Source: Candidatus Woesearchaeota archaeon
GTDB taxonomy: Archaea > Nanobdellota > Nanobdellia > Woesearchaeales > JACJVW01
Reading direction: 5' to 3'
DNA length: 64,000 nucleotides
Assembly (NCBI GenBank): GCA_020637435.1
Contig: JACJVW010000003.1
Span: forward strand, 1-64,000
The notes under the pieces are model-generated. The model did no database searches, was not told where the DNA came from, and worked only from the letters and a program-made list of their open reading frames with translations. Positions 23,893-32,599 of the stretch are shown here, piece by piece. The translations under genes and the position numbers were made by a program. How positions within the stretch are numbered: position 1 is the first letter of the stretch; the number at the start of each line of letters is the position of its first letter.

Positions 23893-24537
23893 TTAATTCT
23901 GCGAAGTTGGTGCGGGTAGAACGATCTCCGGATATCGTACGGCATTCTTCATGAGCATGACAAGTTCAGGAAGCACCTTGGTGGCATACTTCTTACCCCT
24001 TATTCCAAATTCATCGAATACTTCCCTAATCATATCCGTTACTTCACTCTTTGTCGCAGGGTATCTGTCCGTACCTGCCAGAAACTGTGCCCCTGGCTTC
24101 CACGCATGGGTGAATACATACTCCTGATCGCTCATGTAGGTCGCTGATATGGTTCCATCCGGGATAAGCAGGGTTGTCGCGACCTGGGTGAGGCTGTGCG
24201 CATTGCCTTCACCATTGCGCTCAAGACGCATCGCAAAAACACCCCTTGTGCACTCTACCATAGTAGGACTTAGGACATCCAGGTCAACTTTGCCGACGAC
24301 GAGTTCAAGCCCTTTGTGCTGACAATCCATGGGATCGTACAGGGTCCGCATAGCGTCGACTCTATACCCATTGCATAGCCTGTGCGTCGATGATTCAAAC
24401 AGATGCCTTTCATGGTAATGCAAAAGAAGATTGTCCACTTGTGTCTCTTCGATATTCGAGACTTCTTCAAGCTGTTTGATGAGTCGAATGTACATGCTTC
24501 GCGGGTCGTCCATAGTTTTCTGGAGTTGCCACGGCAT
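23893..24537 (-). CDS. Hypothetical protein
   Basis: 214 residues with no signal peptide or membrane helix. The middle part alternates hydrophobic and polar residues (KGLELVVGKVDLDVLSP, GVFAMRLERNGEGNAH, VATTLLIPDGTISATYMS), which suggests a beta-rich domain, and the last 60 residues are helical. I do not recognise a family. It is eight bases downstream of the glycosidase-like gene and probably shares its transcript. Confidence 0.6.
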   Translation of the reverse strand: MPWQLQKTMDDPRSMYIRLIKQLEEVSNIEETQVDNLLLHYHERHLFESSTHRLCNGYRVDAMRTLYDPMDCQHKGLELVVGKVDLDVLSPTMVECTRGVFAMRLERNGEGNAHSLTQVATTLLIPDGTISATYMSDQEYVFTHAWKPGAQFLAGTDRYPATKSEVTDMIREVFDEFGIRGKKYATKVLPELVMLMKNAVRYPEIVLPAPTSQN

Positions 24538-24545
24538 TTATATGT

Positions 24546-26174
24546 TTATGTTAGCAGAAGGTTGAGGTGCATAGCTTTGTTGTCGATAAATTCAGGCAGA
24601 TCTCTACGGTATTTCCATGCCATAAGTCTGAACAACGGTGTCGCAAGGGTCACAAAGAAGAGCTTGTCGATTAAACGATATGCAGATTGTTTTCTCAGTA
24701 TTAACATAAGGATCATTTTCTTTAACCAGGTGGATTTCTGATTCATGTCAATCGTGAATGTGTAGAATCCCGAAAAGCGTTCCTGGTAGGTTGCAATATT
24801 CTCGATGAGCGACTTTTCTGAAGTCTGTCGAGCCAGTACTTTTCGAAGTTCATAGAATAGCTTTAGGGTCTCTGTAAGAAAATCGATCTGCTCTATGCCT
24901 GCTTGTGCACCAAGTGTGCGCAAAGTCAAAAATTCACCTTCATCTATCTGTGGACTGCTCTTGAACGCAACCTGGTAGTATGCTTTGATGAACGGACTAA
25001 TGGTCACATTGTCCCAGAACATCCAAACTACCGGGGGGACTCGTGATCTTCTGAAGTAGAAGGGTTTTCCTCCGCTGTAGATAAGACGATGATACAGGCT
25101 ATTGTATTCACGCAGGAAAGCCACCATATCTTTTCCCATGGTTTGCCTGATTATCTGTTCAGGTAACGCATGATCTTTGAATATTCTTAGTGCTGCGATG
25201 GTGTTGAGTTCATTCCAGGGTGAACTGTTTTTGAGGAATGTAATGTCGTTGTACTTTGACCAACCCCCTGTCTGACACCAGACGGAAAGGCCGACCAGGT
25301 TGTGCATATTTTCCAATTTTTCTTTGTATTTGAAGTAATCCCATCCCACAAAGTAAGGATTAGTTCCAAATCCGTCACGTTCTCTTCTGGTCTGCAACTC
25401 GATCATCATCCGGAGCTCTGGATTGTGGAAGAAGAGCGGGTTGAGTTCAAGGTTTGAGAAAAAATCAGTATCGCCATATTTCATCGAAACGATAAGATGG
25501 TCACTTCTGATACCTTGAAACACTTTATCGAATGTTCTCTTATTCCAGATCAGGTCACCTATCTCGTAGGCCCCGACTGTCCATGTCCTGAAGATCAGTT
25601 CCTTTTCGGCTTCTTCTACGACGAGTAGCAATTCTTTAAGCAGGACGTTCGCTTCTTTGGCTGTGCGTAGGGTAAGCGTGCTGTGGAAATCCCCTTTTAC
25701 ATCGATTCCGTCTGATTCTCCTATCCGAAGATTGATGCCGTCTATCGGGTATTCATTGCAGACTTTTTTCACTGCTATCTTGAGGAGACTATGAAGCTCC
25801 TTTGACTCTCCGCCGGTATGTTGTTCGATACTCGGATTATTGAACATGACATCGCTATTGATGAAGACATACATGCCGGCATCTTTAGCCATCCTTATGA
25901 GTCGTGAGTAGTACTCTTTGTACACCTCTATCTTTGACTTGGTCTGTTCATCATAGAAAGGAAATGTTACCATGTGCGCAAGATCATCAAGAGTTAGTGT
26001 GTTGTAGCCGATATCCCTGATCCTACTTAGATAAGTGGTGAACTGTCTGACTACCTTATTCATATTCCTTTCTATGTCCCGTTCTAGTTCGAAGAACGGA
26101 ATCTTGGACCAGTTTACGGTGCCTTTCGGTTCAAGGAAGAAAGGACCAATACAATCTATGGCGTAATACTCCAT
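24546..26174 (-). CDS. TIM-barrel glycoside-hydrolase-like protein
   Basis: 542 residues. The first 350 look like a (beta/alpha)8 barrel: YAIDCIGPFF, IGYNTLTLDDLAHM, AGMYVFINSDVMF, PIDGINLRIGESDG, KELIFRTWTVGAYEIGD and HLIVSMKYGDTDFF fit successive strands ending in acidic residues, as in alpha-glucuronidase- or hexosaminidase-like families. Glu in RIGESDG is a candidate catalytic residue. The C-terminal 150 residues are helical with hydrophobic stretches (MILMLILR, LFFVTLATPLF) that could rest on the membrane. No signal peptide is seen, so it may be cytoplasmic. The function is a fold-level guess. Confidence 0.6.
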   Translation of the reverse strand: MEYYAIDCIGPFFLEPKGTVNWSKIPFFELERDIERNMNKVVRQFTTYLSRIRDIGYNTLTLDDLAHMVTFPFYDEQTKSKIEVYKEYYSRLIRMAKDAGMYVFINSDVMFNNPSIEQHTGGESKELHSLLKIAVKKVCNEYPIDGINLRIGESDGIDVKGDFHSTLTLRTAKEANVLLKELLLVVEEAEKELIFRTWTVGAYEIGDLIWNKRTFDKVFQGIRSDHLIVSMKYGDTDFFSNLELNPLFFHNPELRMMIELQTRRERDGFGTNPYFVGWDYFKYKEKLENMHNLVGLSVWCQTGGWSKYNDITFLKNSSPWNELNTIAALRIFKDHALPEQIIRQTMGKDMVAFLREYNSLYHRLIYSGGKPFYFRRSRVPPVVWMFWDNVTISPFIKAYYQVAFKSSPQIDEGEFLTLRTLGAQAGIEQIDFLTETLKLFYELRKVLARQTSEKSLIENIATYQERFSGFYTFTIDMNQKSTWLKKMILMLILRKQSAYRLIDKLFFVTLATPLFRLMAWKYRRDLPEFIDNKAMHLNLLLT

Positions 26175-26313
26175 ATCAGTGGAAATGATGTTTCTTAATT
26201 TATAAACCTTGAGAACGTGTACCTACTATCTACTTTTGCCTTGATGGTGCTTAAAAAACTTTATGCAATTAATCTCGATAACTGATTAATAAAAGAAAGT
26301 TCTCTATAGTGGC

Positions 26314-26412
26314 ATGAAATATGATATGAACTACAACAGGAAACTGGTCGGTGATTTGTATGAACTTCGTATTGAGCATGGTCGTGATGACGATGTTCAG
26401 TACAGGACGTGA
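26314..26412 (+). CDS. Possible small protein, 32 residues
   Basis: An ATG frame in the gap between two minus-strand genes: it starts MKYDMNYNRKLVGDLYEL and ends RDDDVQYRT, with a balanced composition that looks coding. A weak TATA-like GATTAATAAAA is 30 bases upstream. It overlaps the 3' end of the next gene by 16 bases. No family is recognised, and chance cannot be excluded for such a short frame. Confidence 0.35.
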   Translation: MKYDMNYNRKLVGDLYELRIEHGRDDDVQYRT

Positions 26413-26855
26413 TTGATTGCCCAATTTTTTTTATGCACTTTTTTTAGATGTTCTTCAATCTTTGCTTGGTCTTCCTGTTCCATCTTGATGGTGAATCTAT
26501 CGTATGAAATCATCACGGATGCAGTATACGCGGTGATACTTCCGTCGTCGCTGCCAGGTATGCTCATTAATGCCTGAAATGACCCTTCTCTTATGAAGAG
26601 TGTGTTGTACATCATCTTCGCTAGATGCTCACTTGCTGCCTCGGTATCGATTGTCACTGTGGCTTTGTAATCATTGTGCAAAAGGTTAGTTAGATAACCA
26701 GTAGGCTTTGACCATCTTATGAGCTCTGGCTTTATCCAGGTCCACCTTCCTTCAAAATTATCTTTGAAGTGGTCAGCGATGTCCACCAAATCGCTTCCTA
26801 AGGGTACCATGATTCGTTCTTTTGGTTGCTTGACGACAATGTCTATTGTAGGCAT
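26397..26855 (-). CDS. Hypothetical protein
   Basis: 152 residues, soluble, mixed alpha/beta. An N-terminal strand (PTIDIVVKQPKERIMVP) and a C-terminal YDRFTIKMEQEDQAKIEEHL block are visible. I recognise no family and there are no catalytic-looking clusters of polar residues. The gene is just upstream of the small frame at 26314 and downstream, on the other side of the structured RNA, of the 27119 membrane protein gene; the RNA is on the opposite strand, so it is not the leader of this gene. Confidence 0.6.
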   Translation of the reverse strand: MPTIDIVVKQPKERIMVPLGSDLVDIADHFKDNFEGRWTWIKPELIRWSKPTGYLTNLLHNDYKATVTIDTEAASEHLAKMMYNTLFIREGSFQALMSIPGSDDGSITAYTASVMISYDRFTIKMEQEDQAKIEEHLKKVHKKNWAINHVLY

Positions 26856-26910
26856 GAAGCATGGAGAATCAAACAGCAGTTAAAAAGTTTAATAAATGGT
26901 CCATAGTTAC

Positions 26911-27120
26911 AGCTGCATACGTGCCAGCGTCGCATAATCTGGAGAAGATGAGCAATAGCTCACCTTCGGAGAATATTGCGGTGGTCTCGAAAGATGAAAA
27001 CTATGGTTTCGTCACGAAACAACCACTGTCCTTGTGACTTCCCGGTTCAAAAACCTACATAGGCTGAAAGTCCGGGCGCTGGCGTAGCAGTGGGCCGGCA
27101 TCTTTGGTGCCGGTTTTTTT
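26911..27120 (+). ncRNA. Structured non-coding RNA of unknown family
   Basis: A TATA box (TTTAATAAAT, about 26888-26897) predicts an RNA start near 26911. The two ends pair in a long closing stem: CTGC, TAC and GCCAGCG (26913-26929) with CGCTGGC, GTA and GCAG (27077-27090). Inside are an arm at 26931-26980 with TGAGC-AATA-GCTCA, an arm closed by GTGGT/ACCAC (26981-27026) that contains GTTTCG-TCA-CGAAAC, and an arm CCCGG/CCGGG (27041-27076) with stacked TTCA/TGAA and CCTA/TAGG stems. It ends in a GC-rich hairpin and seven T residues. It lacks the conserved regions of RNase P, SRP and tmRNA as I know them. Confidence 0.75.
27095..27120 (+). terminator. Hairpin terminator with T run
   Basis: CCGGCA (27095-27100) pairs with TGCCGG (27108-27113), leaving a TCTTTGG loop, and is followed by TTTTTTT. 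This is like a bacterial intrinsic terminator and closes the structured RNA on the plus strand. Confidence 0.75.
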
Positions 27121-27517
27121 ATTTATAGAGTTCTGAGAAGCTTTCTTCATCCCCATAGTCAAGAAAATCTTTGTGATGTTTAGGGGGGATGTGGCCATTC
27201 TCTTTCTTGTGCTTGATAGCGCACCAGTGTTTCTCCGTTCTGCCGGCGATCTCAGAGACGTAGTGGAGCAGGCCATTGACATAACCGCAATAAGCGCAGT
27301 TAGTCTTCTGCAGAAGCGAAAGATAACCTAGCTTGTGCCTGTCTATCTTGATGTACTTGTGTCTCTCAACTCTGGGGAGGCCATACAACCGAAAACCCAA
27401 TTGGTGGTATATCTCTACGAAAATGTCGAGCATTATGAACACAAAGAGCATGGCGTAAAGCATCATGAAGCCTAACGCGTTCTTGACCGGATGATGCTGT
27501 CTTCGTTTATATTCCAT
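27119..27517 (-). CDS. Conserved hypothetical protein with CxxC and Cys-His motifs
   Basis: 132 residues. One membrane helix (about 15-36: FMMLYAMLFVFIMLDIFV) is followed by a soluble part with NCAYCGYVNGLLHYVSEIAGRTEKHWCAIKH. The spacing of these Cys and His residues could bind a metal. Similar NCxYCGYxNG...HWCPIKH proteins are known from many bacteria without a known function, so I treat it as a conserved unknown. The stop codon lies in the T run of the opposite-strand RNA terminator. Confidence 0.7.
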   Translation of the reverse strand: MEYKRRQHHPVKNALGFMMLYAMLFVFIMLDIFVEIYHQLGFRLYGLPRVERHKYIKIDRHKLGYLSLLQKTNCAYCGYVNGLLHYVSEIAGRTEKHWCAIKHKKENGHIPPKHHKDFLDYGDEESFSELYK

Positions 27518-27573
27518 CGAGAATCAGTATATGCTATTTGTATTTATAAAAACTTGTATTAAAAAAATAAGAA

Positions 27574-28056
27574 TTATTTTTTCTTTTTTGCTGAAGGTTT
27601 CTTCTTAGTTGCTTTCTCTTCAGCAAGAATTTTCTTCTCTGCCTTCTCGTACTCAATACCGCCAAGACTGTCTTCGATGTAGACGTCGAATCTGTCGATA
27701 CTGACATAGATAAGTGCAAGAACCAGACCTGAGCCCCAGATCATGACCAGAAGGAAATCCATGTTGAAGAATCCTATGAGGATCAGCATGACCAGAGATG
27801 CCACGATCAGGATGAATCCAAACATAATCTGCGTGCTCGCATTGAGTCTTGTGTCCGGATGTGTCAGTCTTGGGTAGTTGTAGACGAGGAAGGATGTGTT
27901 GATGAAAATACCTATAGAGAAGGCAATCACACCTCGTATCTCCGCTTCTTGAGGACCGCCAACAAGACCTTCCATCATTGCATAAACTGCGTATGCGATG
28001 ATGAAGCTCAGTAGCAGAACAACAGCAGAACCCGTATAATGATGTTTATCTCTCAT
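27574..28056 (-). CDS. Hypothetical membrane protein
   Basis: 160 residues with four predicted membrane helices (about 10-30, 43-60, 78-96, 100-120) and a lysine-rich cytoplasmic tail (KKPSAKKKK). I chose the ATG at 28056 over the upstream one at 28083 because GAGGTTATACTC provides a ribosome-binding site just before it and the start MRDKHHYTG is plausible. No family is recognised. It is transcribed with the following CxxC membrane protein gene 57 bases downstream. Confidence 0.65.
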   Translation of the reverse strand: MRDKHHYTGSAVVLLLSFIIAYAVYAMMEGLVGGPQEAEIRGVIAFSIGIFINTSFLVYNYPRLTHPDTRLNASTQIMFGFILIVASLVMLILIGFFNMDFLLVMIWGSGLVLALIYVSIDRFDVYIEDSLGGIEYEKAEKKILAEEKATKKKPSAKKKK

Positions 28057-28183
28057 GAGTATAACCTCTTTTTTTATATACACTTTCCGGGATGCGTATT
28101 ATATAAAGGTTTCTATCTTTTTGATCTTGAAGCCAATAAGTAAAAAAGAATCATTTGTTCACATCTGCATGGGTGTCTGAGGT

Positions 28184-29557
28184 TCATCCTCTTATGATGG
28201 CAAGGATCTCGTCACGTTTCTGCTCCATGACTTGCCGGGTGCGCGCTTCAAGATTGAGCCGCAGCAGCGGTTCTGTGTTGGATGGTCTGACGTTGAACCA
28301 GAAATCTTCGAACTCAATGGTGACGCCATCAAGCCATGAGACCGATTTGGCGCTTCCTCCATAGATCTCTTCGAGCTTTTTCATCATGCCTTCCTTGTCC
28401 TCTACTTCAGAGTTTATCTCGCCAGAGTGCGCATATCTTCTAAGGGGTCGTACCAGTTCGGCACTGGACTTGCCAGATTCACACAGCTCTTTCATGATGA
28501 TGAGCGCGACTATCTGCGGCATCTCAAAGAAACCATATTTTGTCTTGACGAAGAAATGTCCTGATGATTCACCTGCAAAAGGAGCGCCTACATCAATTCC
28601 GTGCTTTTTGATAAGGCTGTGGCCCACTTTGGTGACCTCGGGCTTACCGCCTGCTTCTTCTATCATGTCGCGGGTGATCATGCCTGGTCGTATATCATAG
28701 CAGATAGTCGTGCCCGGGTTGTGCTTAAGCACTTCCTGCGCTACCATTCCTCTGATGATCGCAGGGTCGATGAGTTCACCTTCATTGTCTATGAAGAATA
28801 TCCTATCACCATCTCCATCTGTGGCGATGCCAAGATCTGCATGCACTTCCCGTACTTTCGCTTTTAGATCAACGATATTCTGTTCCTGATATGGGTCTGC
28901 CTGGTGTGCCGGGAATGTTCCGTCAAGATCGAAGTTCATCTCAATGAGCTCACACCTGAGTTTCCCGAAAAGCGCTTGCAAATCGGGAGATCCCATAGCA
29001 TTCGCTGCATCGCATACTACTTTGAGACCTTCTATGACTGAGAAATCATAATACTCAAGACTATAGTCGGTCACATCATTGAGGCTTTCTTCCTGGATGG
29101 ATACTTTGCCCTGTCCTTTGCTTTCCTCATAGTCGTCCGTTACGACTATGTCTCTTATCCTGGCAAGTCCTGTGTCAAGACCCATCGGGTAGGCTTTGGC
29201 GCGGACAACCTTTAGTCCGTTGTATTCTTTTGGATTGTGGGAAGCGCTTACTTGAATGCCTCCATCATACCCGTACTTGGAAACTGCAAAGTAGAATGTG
29301 GGGGTCGATACCAACCCTAGGTCGACGACGTTCGCTCCGGTTGAAGTGATGCCATCTATGAGGCTTCGCGCAAGTTCGGGTGAACTGAGGCGCATGTCCT
29401 GGCCGACAGCGATGGTCAGATGTTCCTTGTCCGAATTTTCTTCTCTTATGAGTTTGACATAGGCCTTGCCTATGTTGTAGACGAGGTCTTTGTTTAGCTG
29501 CTCGGGAAATCTGCCGCGAATGTCATATGCTTTGAAGATAGATGTGTCGAATTCCAT
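28184..29557 (-). CDS. Phosphomannomutase/phosphoglucomutase
   Basis: 457-residue alpha-D-phosphohexomutase that moves phosphate between C1 and C6 of mannose or glucose, feeding sugar-nucleotide synthesis. The N-terminus FKAYDIRGRFPEQ, the phosphoserine loop SASHNPKEYNG (Ser106), the metal-binding DGDGDRIFF and the phosphate-binding end RPSNTEPLLRL are all present. The ATG at 29557 begins at the conserved N-terminus; the frame continues upstream but without support. TATA-like sequence is not clear; the region before the start lies next to a divergent gene. Confidence 0.94.
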   Translation of the reverse strand: MEFDTSIFKAYDIRGRFPEQLNKDLVYNIGKAYVKLIREENSDKEHLTIAVGQDMRLSSPELARSLIDGITSTGANVVDLGLVSTPTFYFAVSKYGYDGGIQVSASHNPKEYNGLKVVRAKAYPMGLDTGLARIRDIVVTDDYEESKGQGKVSIQEESLNDVTDYSLEYYDFSVIEGLKVVCDAANAMGSPDLQALFGKLRCELIEMNFDLDGTFPAHQADPYQEQNIVDLKAKVREVHADLGIATDGDGDRIFFIDNEGELIDPAIIRGMVAQEVLKHNPGTTICYDIRPGMITRDMIEEAGGKPEVTKVGHSLIKKHGIDVGAPFAGESSGHFFVKTKYGFFEMPQIVALIIMKELCESGKSSAELVRPLRRYAHSGEINSEVEDKEGMMKKLEEIYGGSAKSVSWLDGVTIEFEDFWFNVRPSNTEPLLRLNLEARTRQVMEQKRDEILAIIRG

Positions 29558-29722
29558 AGTGAGCAAAACCTCGGACAACCGATTTTTATACTTTGTGCAA
29601 AGGGGTATTTGGGACTTTGCAAGGAGTCCAAATAGTCTGAAGTCAGCATCCAGAACGGCTTTAGTGCACAAAATTTATATACTAGTATTCATTATATAAC
29701 TAGATAGCCCGGGTGGAACCAG

Positions 29723-30301
29723 GTGATGATAGTGAGAAACACGTTCCGCGAAATGGATGATATGTTCTATATGAAGAATCCATGGGATACTTTGGCATAC
29801 CTTGACCCTGCCATGACTCTTGATGATTTGGATCACGGAGCTCGACTGCAGGATACACAGGCTTTTTCTAGGCGTTTCGGACATACGAGTATGAGAACGT
29901 ATTATGCAGCCTTGAATGCGTTCACGCCTCATTTCCAGGTGCTTGGTAATGTCATCAAACAACATGATGCTCTTATGGAACGGCAATATGGAATCAAGTA
30001 TGTGCCCTTCGATACTCCTCTATTTGTGAAGGATGAGGAGATTTTGGGCGCTTATAGCACGGATGATACTCGTACTATCAGTTCTATGCTCTCTCTTCCG
30101 GATACTCAGGGAAGGATCGAATCCAGGCATGACTGGGATCTTGGTGAGGTGCTTGAAGAGGTCGCAAATACAGTAGGGGATTTCTTCGGTGTTAGGACAT
30201 TTGAGAAGGTTCCTGAATTCGCTTATCGTATCCCTTACGGGGGAAGGGGCGGTATCGCTGTTCCGTACACTGACAATCATGGCTTTATTGTCAGGCAATG
30301 A
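29723..30301 (+). CDS. Hypothetical protein
   Basis: 192 residues, soluble, helical in the first half, with a glycine-rich end (RIPYGGRGGIAVPY). No family is recognised. A TATA box (TTATATAAC, about 29693-29701) predicts an RNA start around 29720, so the message would be almost leaderless; GTG 29723 and ATG 29726 are both possible starts. It lies alone upstream of the pilin-like cluster but has its own promoter, and the next gene starts more than 100 bases later. Confidence 0.6.
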   Translation: MMIVRNTFREMDDMFYMKNPWDTLAYLDPAMTLDDLDHGARLQDTQAFSRRFGHTSMRTYYAALNAFTPHFQVLGNVIKQHDALMERQYGIKYVPFDTPLFVKDEEILGAYSTDDTRTISSMLSLPDTQGRIESRHDWDLGEVLEEVANTVGDFFGVRTFEKVPEFAYRIPYGGRGGIAVPYTDNHGFIVRQ

Positions 30302-30411
30302 ATTATCCTTTGTTCTTTGTTTTTCAAGCCCCTTTTTTTGGAAAACTTTATAAAAGATAAATCTCAGAGTATCAGATATATATGGTCATTTATCATAAAA
30401 GAGGTGTACTT

Positions 30412-31104
30412 ATGAGCAAAAAAGCTTCTTTACAGTTATCTATAAACGCAATTGTCGTCTTGATTCTCGCTATCACTCTGCTTGGACTGGGACTAGGATT
30501 TGTGAAGACATTGTTTGGCAGCACTACAGAAAATTTCGAGAATATGAACCAGGAACTCAAGACAGATATGATAGAGCAGCTTGAGCAGTCGGGTTCGCTT
30601 ATGACACTGAAGCAGACAAAGTTCGAAGTTGAGAGTGGCAAGCCGGTCAATTTCTACTATGGTCTTAGGAACACTGAGAGTGTTGGTCAGTGTTTCTATG
30701 TGCAATTCTACTGCAATCAGGCGCTCAGTGTAGGCGTACCTGGAGATTGCCTTGGACAAGACATCACCAACGCTGATTACTGGTTCTGGTTCAAGACTGT
30801 ACCGTTCATCCATATCCCTGCACAGACCAGTATGCCTCTATACGCTACTCTTCAGGCTTCTGGTGCTACTGATACGTACGATGGACGACTTATCATATGG
30901 AAAGCTCCTGAGAGCGCTCCGGGTGAATGTGCATCAGGTGGATTTACTTCAGGATTCGATTTCCAGGGTTCCGAAGCTTCGAGTATTTACCCTGGCGGTA
31001 GTGACCCAAGCGCAGAGATCAATACCGTATCTGCATATGCGGATATCGACGGAAATCCACTGACCTTCCATGCTCAGCAGGCATTCTATGTATCGGTGAA
31101 ATAG
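30412..31104 (+). CDS. Pilin-like surface protein, paralogue 1
   Basis: 231 residues. It begins MSKKASLQLSINAIVVLILA, a short basic leader and a long hydrophobic helix like prepilins. It has a beta-rich exterior with GKPVNFYYGLRNTES and cysteines (residues about 105-115 and 185). Three more genes downstream share the start and the layout. GAGGTG stands before the ATG, and a TATA box (TTTATAAAAG) is at about 30348-30357. A prepilin-peptidase cut before SLQLS or LQLS is plausible but unproven; the proteins may form a pilus-like fibre or remain membrane-anchored. Confidence 0.72.
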   Translation: MSKKASLQLSINAIVVLILAITLLGLGLGFVKTLFGSTTENFENMNQELKTDMIEQLEQSGSLMTLKQTKFEVESGKPVNFYYGLRNTESVGQCFYVQFYCNQALSVGVPGDCLGQDITNADYWFWFKTVPFIHIPAQTSMPLYATLQASGATDTYDGRLIIWKAPESAPGECASGGFTSGFDFQGSEASSIYPGGSDPSAEINTVSAYADIDGNPLTFHAQQAFYVSVK

Positions 31105-31114
31105 AGGTGTTCAA

Positions 31115-31708
31115 ATGAAGAAAGGATCCTTACAATTATCCATCAACGCGATTGTCGTGTTGATCCTTGCAATTACTATACTTGGGCTTGGGCTTGGATT
31201 CATCAAGTCCCAATTCGATACGGCCACACAAAATTTTGGAGTTGCTGATCAGGAACTTGCGAAACAGATCACTGATGAGCTTGAGAGTTCAGGAAAGCTT
31301 CTCACTCTTAAGAAGCAGGAGTTCGAAGTGAAGTCCGGTGATCCTGAAGAGTTTTTCTTCGGCATCAGGAATACCGATACCGCAAACCAATGGAAGTATT
31401 ATATACAATTCCAGTGCATCTCCACTGCAAGCAACCCTACAGGATGCGACAACTGGGATGCAGATGGCGATAATCAGTGGGACTGGTTCAAGACTTTCAC
31501 GGTGACTGATATCGACGCAGCATCCAGCAAGGCAATATTCGCCAATCTACTTGCTCAGTCCGCAACCGAGACCTATAACGGTAAACTTACGGTCTACAGA
31601 TGCACTACAGCAGGCGGATGTCCTGCGGACCTTACTGATGCTATTGCTCAGCTTGGAACCGATAGTATTGTGCATGACACCAAGGTCTTCACTATCAGGG
31701 TAATCTAA
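31115..31708 (+). CDS. Pilin-like surface protein, paralogue 2
   Basis: 197 residues. Its N-terminus (MKKGSLQLSINAIVVLILAI) is nearly identical to that of paralogue 1 and its body shares the pattern ESSGKLLTLKKQEFEVKSGDPEEFFFGIRNTD, so the two arose by duplication. It has one membrane helix and an extracellular domain with cysteines. It starts ten bases after paralogue 1, with GAGGTG as ribosome-binding site, so the genes are one operon. Confidence 0.72.
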   Translation: MKKGSLQLSINAIVVLILAITILGLGLGFIKSQFDTATQNFGVADQELAKQITDELESSGKLLTLKKQEFEVKSGDPEEFFFGIRNTDTANQWKYYIQFQCISTASNPTGCDNWDADGDNQWDWFKTFTVTDIDAASSKAIFANLLAQSATETYNGKLTVYRCTTAGGCPADLTDAIAQLGTDSIVHDTKVFTIRVI

Positions 31709-31716
31709 GGGGTGAA

Positions 31717-31935
31717 ATGATGAAAAAACGACTCACGCAATCAGAAGAATTCGAGATCATGAAGATGGTCATGGACAAGTTCCTATGGCTAGGAACTGTC
31801 ATCATGGGTTATGGCCTCTTCAAGATGTTCACTGAGTCAGACATCGCTAATGGCATCTATTTCCTTGTCACTGGAGTTATCGTGCTGGTCCTGTTTGTGA
31901 TCATCATGGTCAAGGAATACGAGATGGTCAAGTAG
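31717..31935 (+). CDS. Small two-helix membrane protein in the pilin-like operon
   Basis: 72 residues with an amphipathic start (KKRLTQSEEFEIMKMVMDKF) and two hydrophobic segments (about 24-38 and 45-66). It is embedded between pilin-like paralogues 2 and 3 with gaps of 8 and 10 bases, so it probably serves the same structure, for example as an assembly or anchoring subunit. There is no sequence family that I recognise. ATG codons at 31717 and 31720 both fit the ribosome-binding site AAGGGGTG. Confidence 0.7.
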   Translation: MMKKRLTQSEEFEIMKMVMDKFLWLGTVIMGYGLFKMFTESDIANGIYFLVTGVIVLVLFVIIMVKEYEMVK

Positions 31936-31945
31936 GTCATGTCGC

Positions 31946-32533
31946 ATGAACAAAAAGGCTATCGAACTTTCAGTTAATTTTCTTGTTATTCTCATTCTCT
32001 CTATCGTCATTTTTAGTTCAGCATTAATTCTGACAAAGAAGGTATTTGACTCTACCACTACTAAGCAAAAAGAGCTTGATGATAAGACCATCAAGCAGAT
32101 TGAAGTGTTGCTTAACGATGGTTCAAGAGTAGGAATTCCCATCCTTAAGAAATCCGGTAGTCCTGGTGACCAGCTTATCTACGGACTTGGCATCTACAAT
32201 GTGCTTAGAGCTCAGAAGACGTTCCATGTGGAGATTACGTTCAAGACAGCTTACGCTCCGGACGATACTGAAATAGTCGGTGCTGATAATGCGCATATTG
32301 AGTCTGACTGGTATTTCTCCTCTGTTAAGGAATATACAATTAAGAACAATGAATATGTGTCCATACCTATTCTGTTTGAGATTGGCTCTGAGATGGCACC
32401 CGGGGTACCTACGCAGAAAGGTATCTATATCTTTGATGTGAAGGTTACGGTCGATGACAATGATGACCATGTGAATACAGGTGATAAGCTATATGACGGC
32501 AATCTTCACAAAATTTATGTTGTTGTAGAGTAG
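31946..32533 (+). CDS. Pilin-like surface protein, paralogue 3
   Basis: 195 residues starting MNKKAIELSVNFLVILILSI, the same leader plus long helix as the neighbours but with Glu near position 7, the usual place in pilins. The outer domain is beta-rich (RAQKTFHVEITFKTAY, GIYIFDVKVTVDDN) and lacks cysteines, and is more diverged than paralogues 1, 2 and 4. It follows the small membrane protein by ten bases. Confidence 0.7.
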   Translation: MNKKAIELSVNFLVILILSIVIFSSALILTKKVFDSTTTKQKELDDKTIKQIEVLLNDGSRVGIPILKKSGSPGDQLIYGLGIYNVLRAQKTFHVEITFKTAYAPDDTEIVGADNAHIESDWYFSSVKEYTIKNNEYVSIPILFEIGSEMAPGVPTQKGIYIFDVKVTVDDNDDHVNTGDKLYDGNLHKIYVVVE

Positions 32534-32599
32534 TTTTGTGTTGTTCATTTCTATGTTCTAATCGAATGATTAATAAACGAAACCACTTATAAAGTATGT

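Noticed and set aside
26911..27120. RNase P RNA, because GAAAGTCCGGGC occurs near the 3' end.
   Set aside because: The match is at the wrong end of the transcript, the other conserved regions (such as ACAGAA-type sequences) are missing, and the RNA ends 40 bases later.
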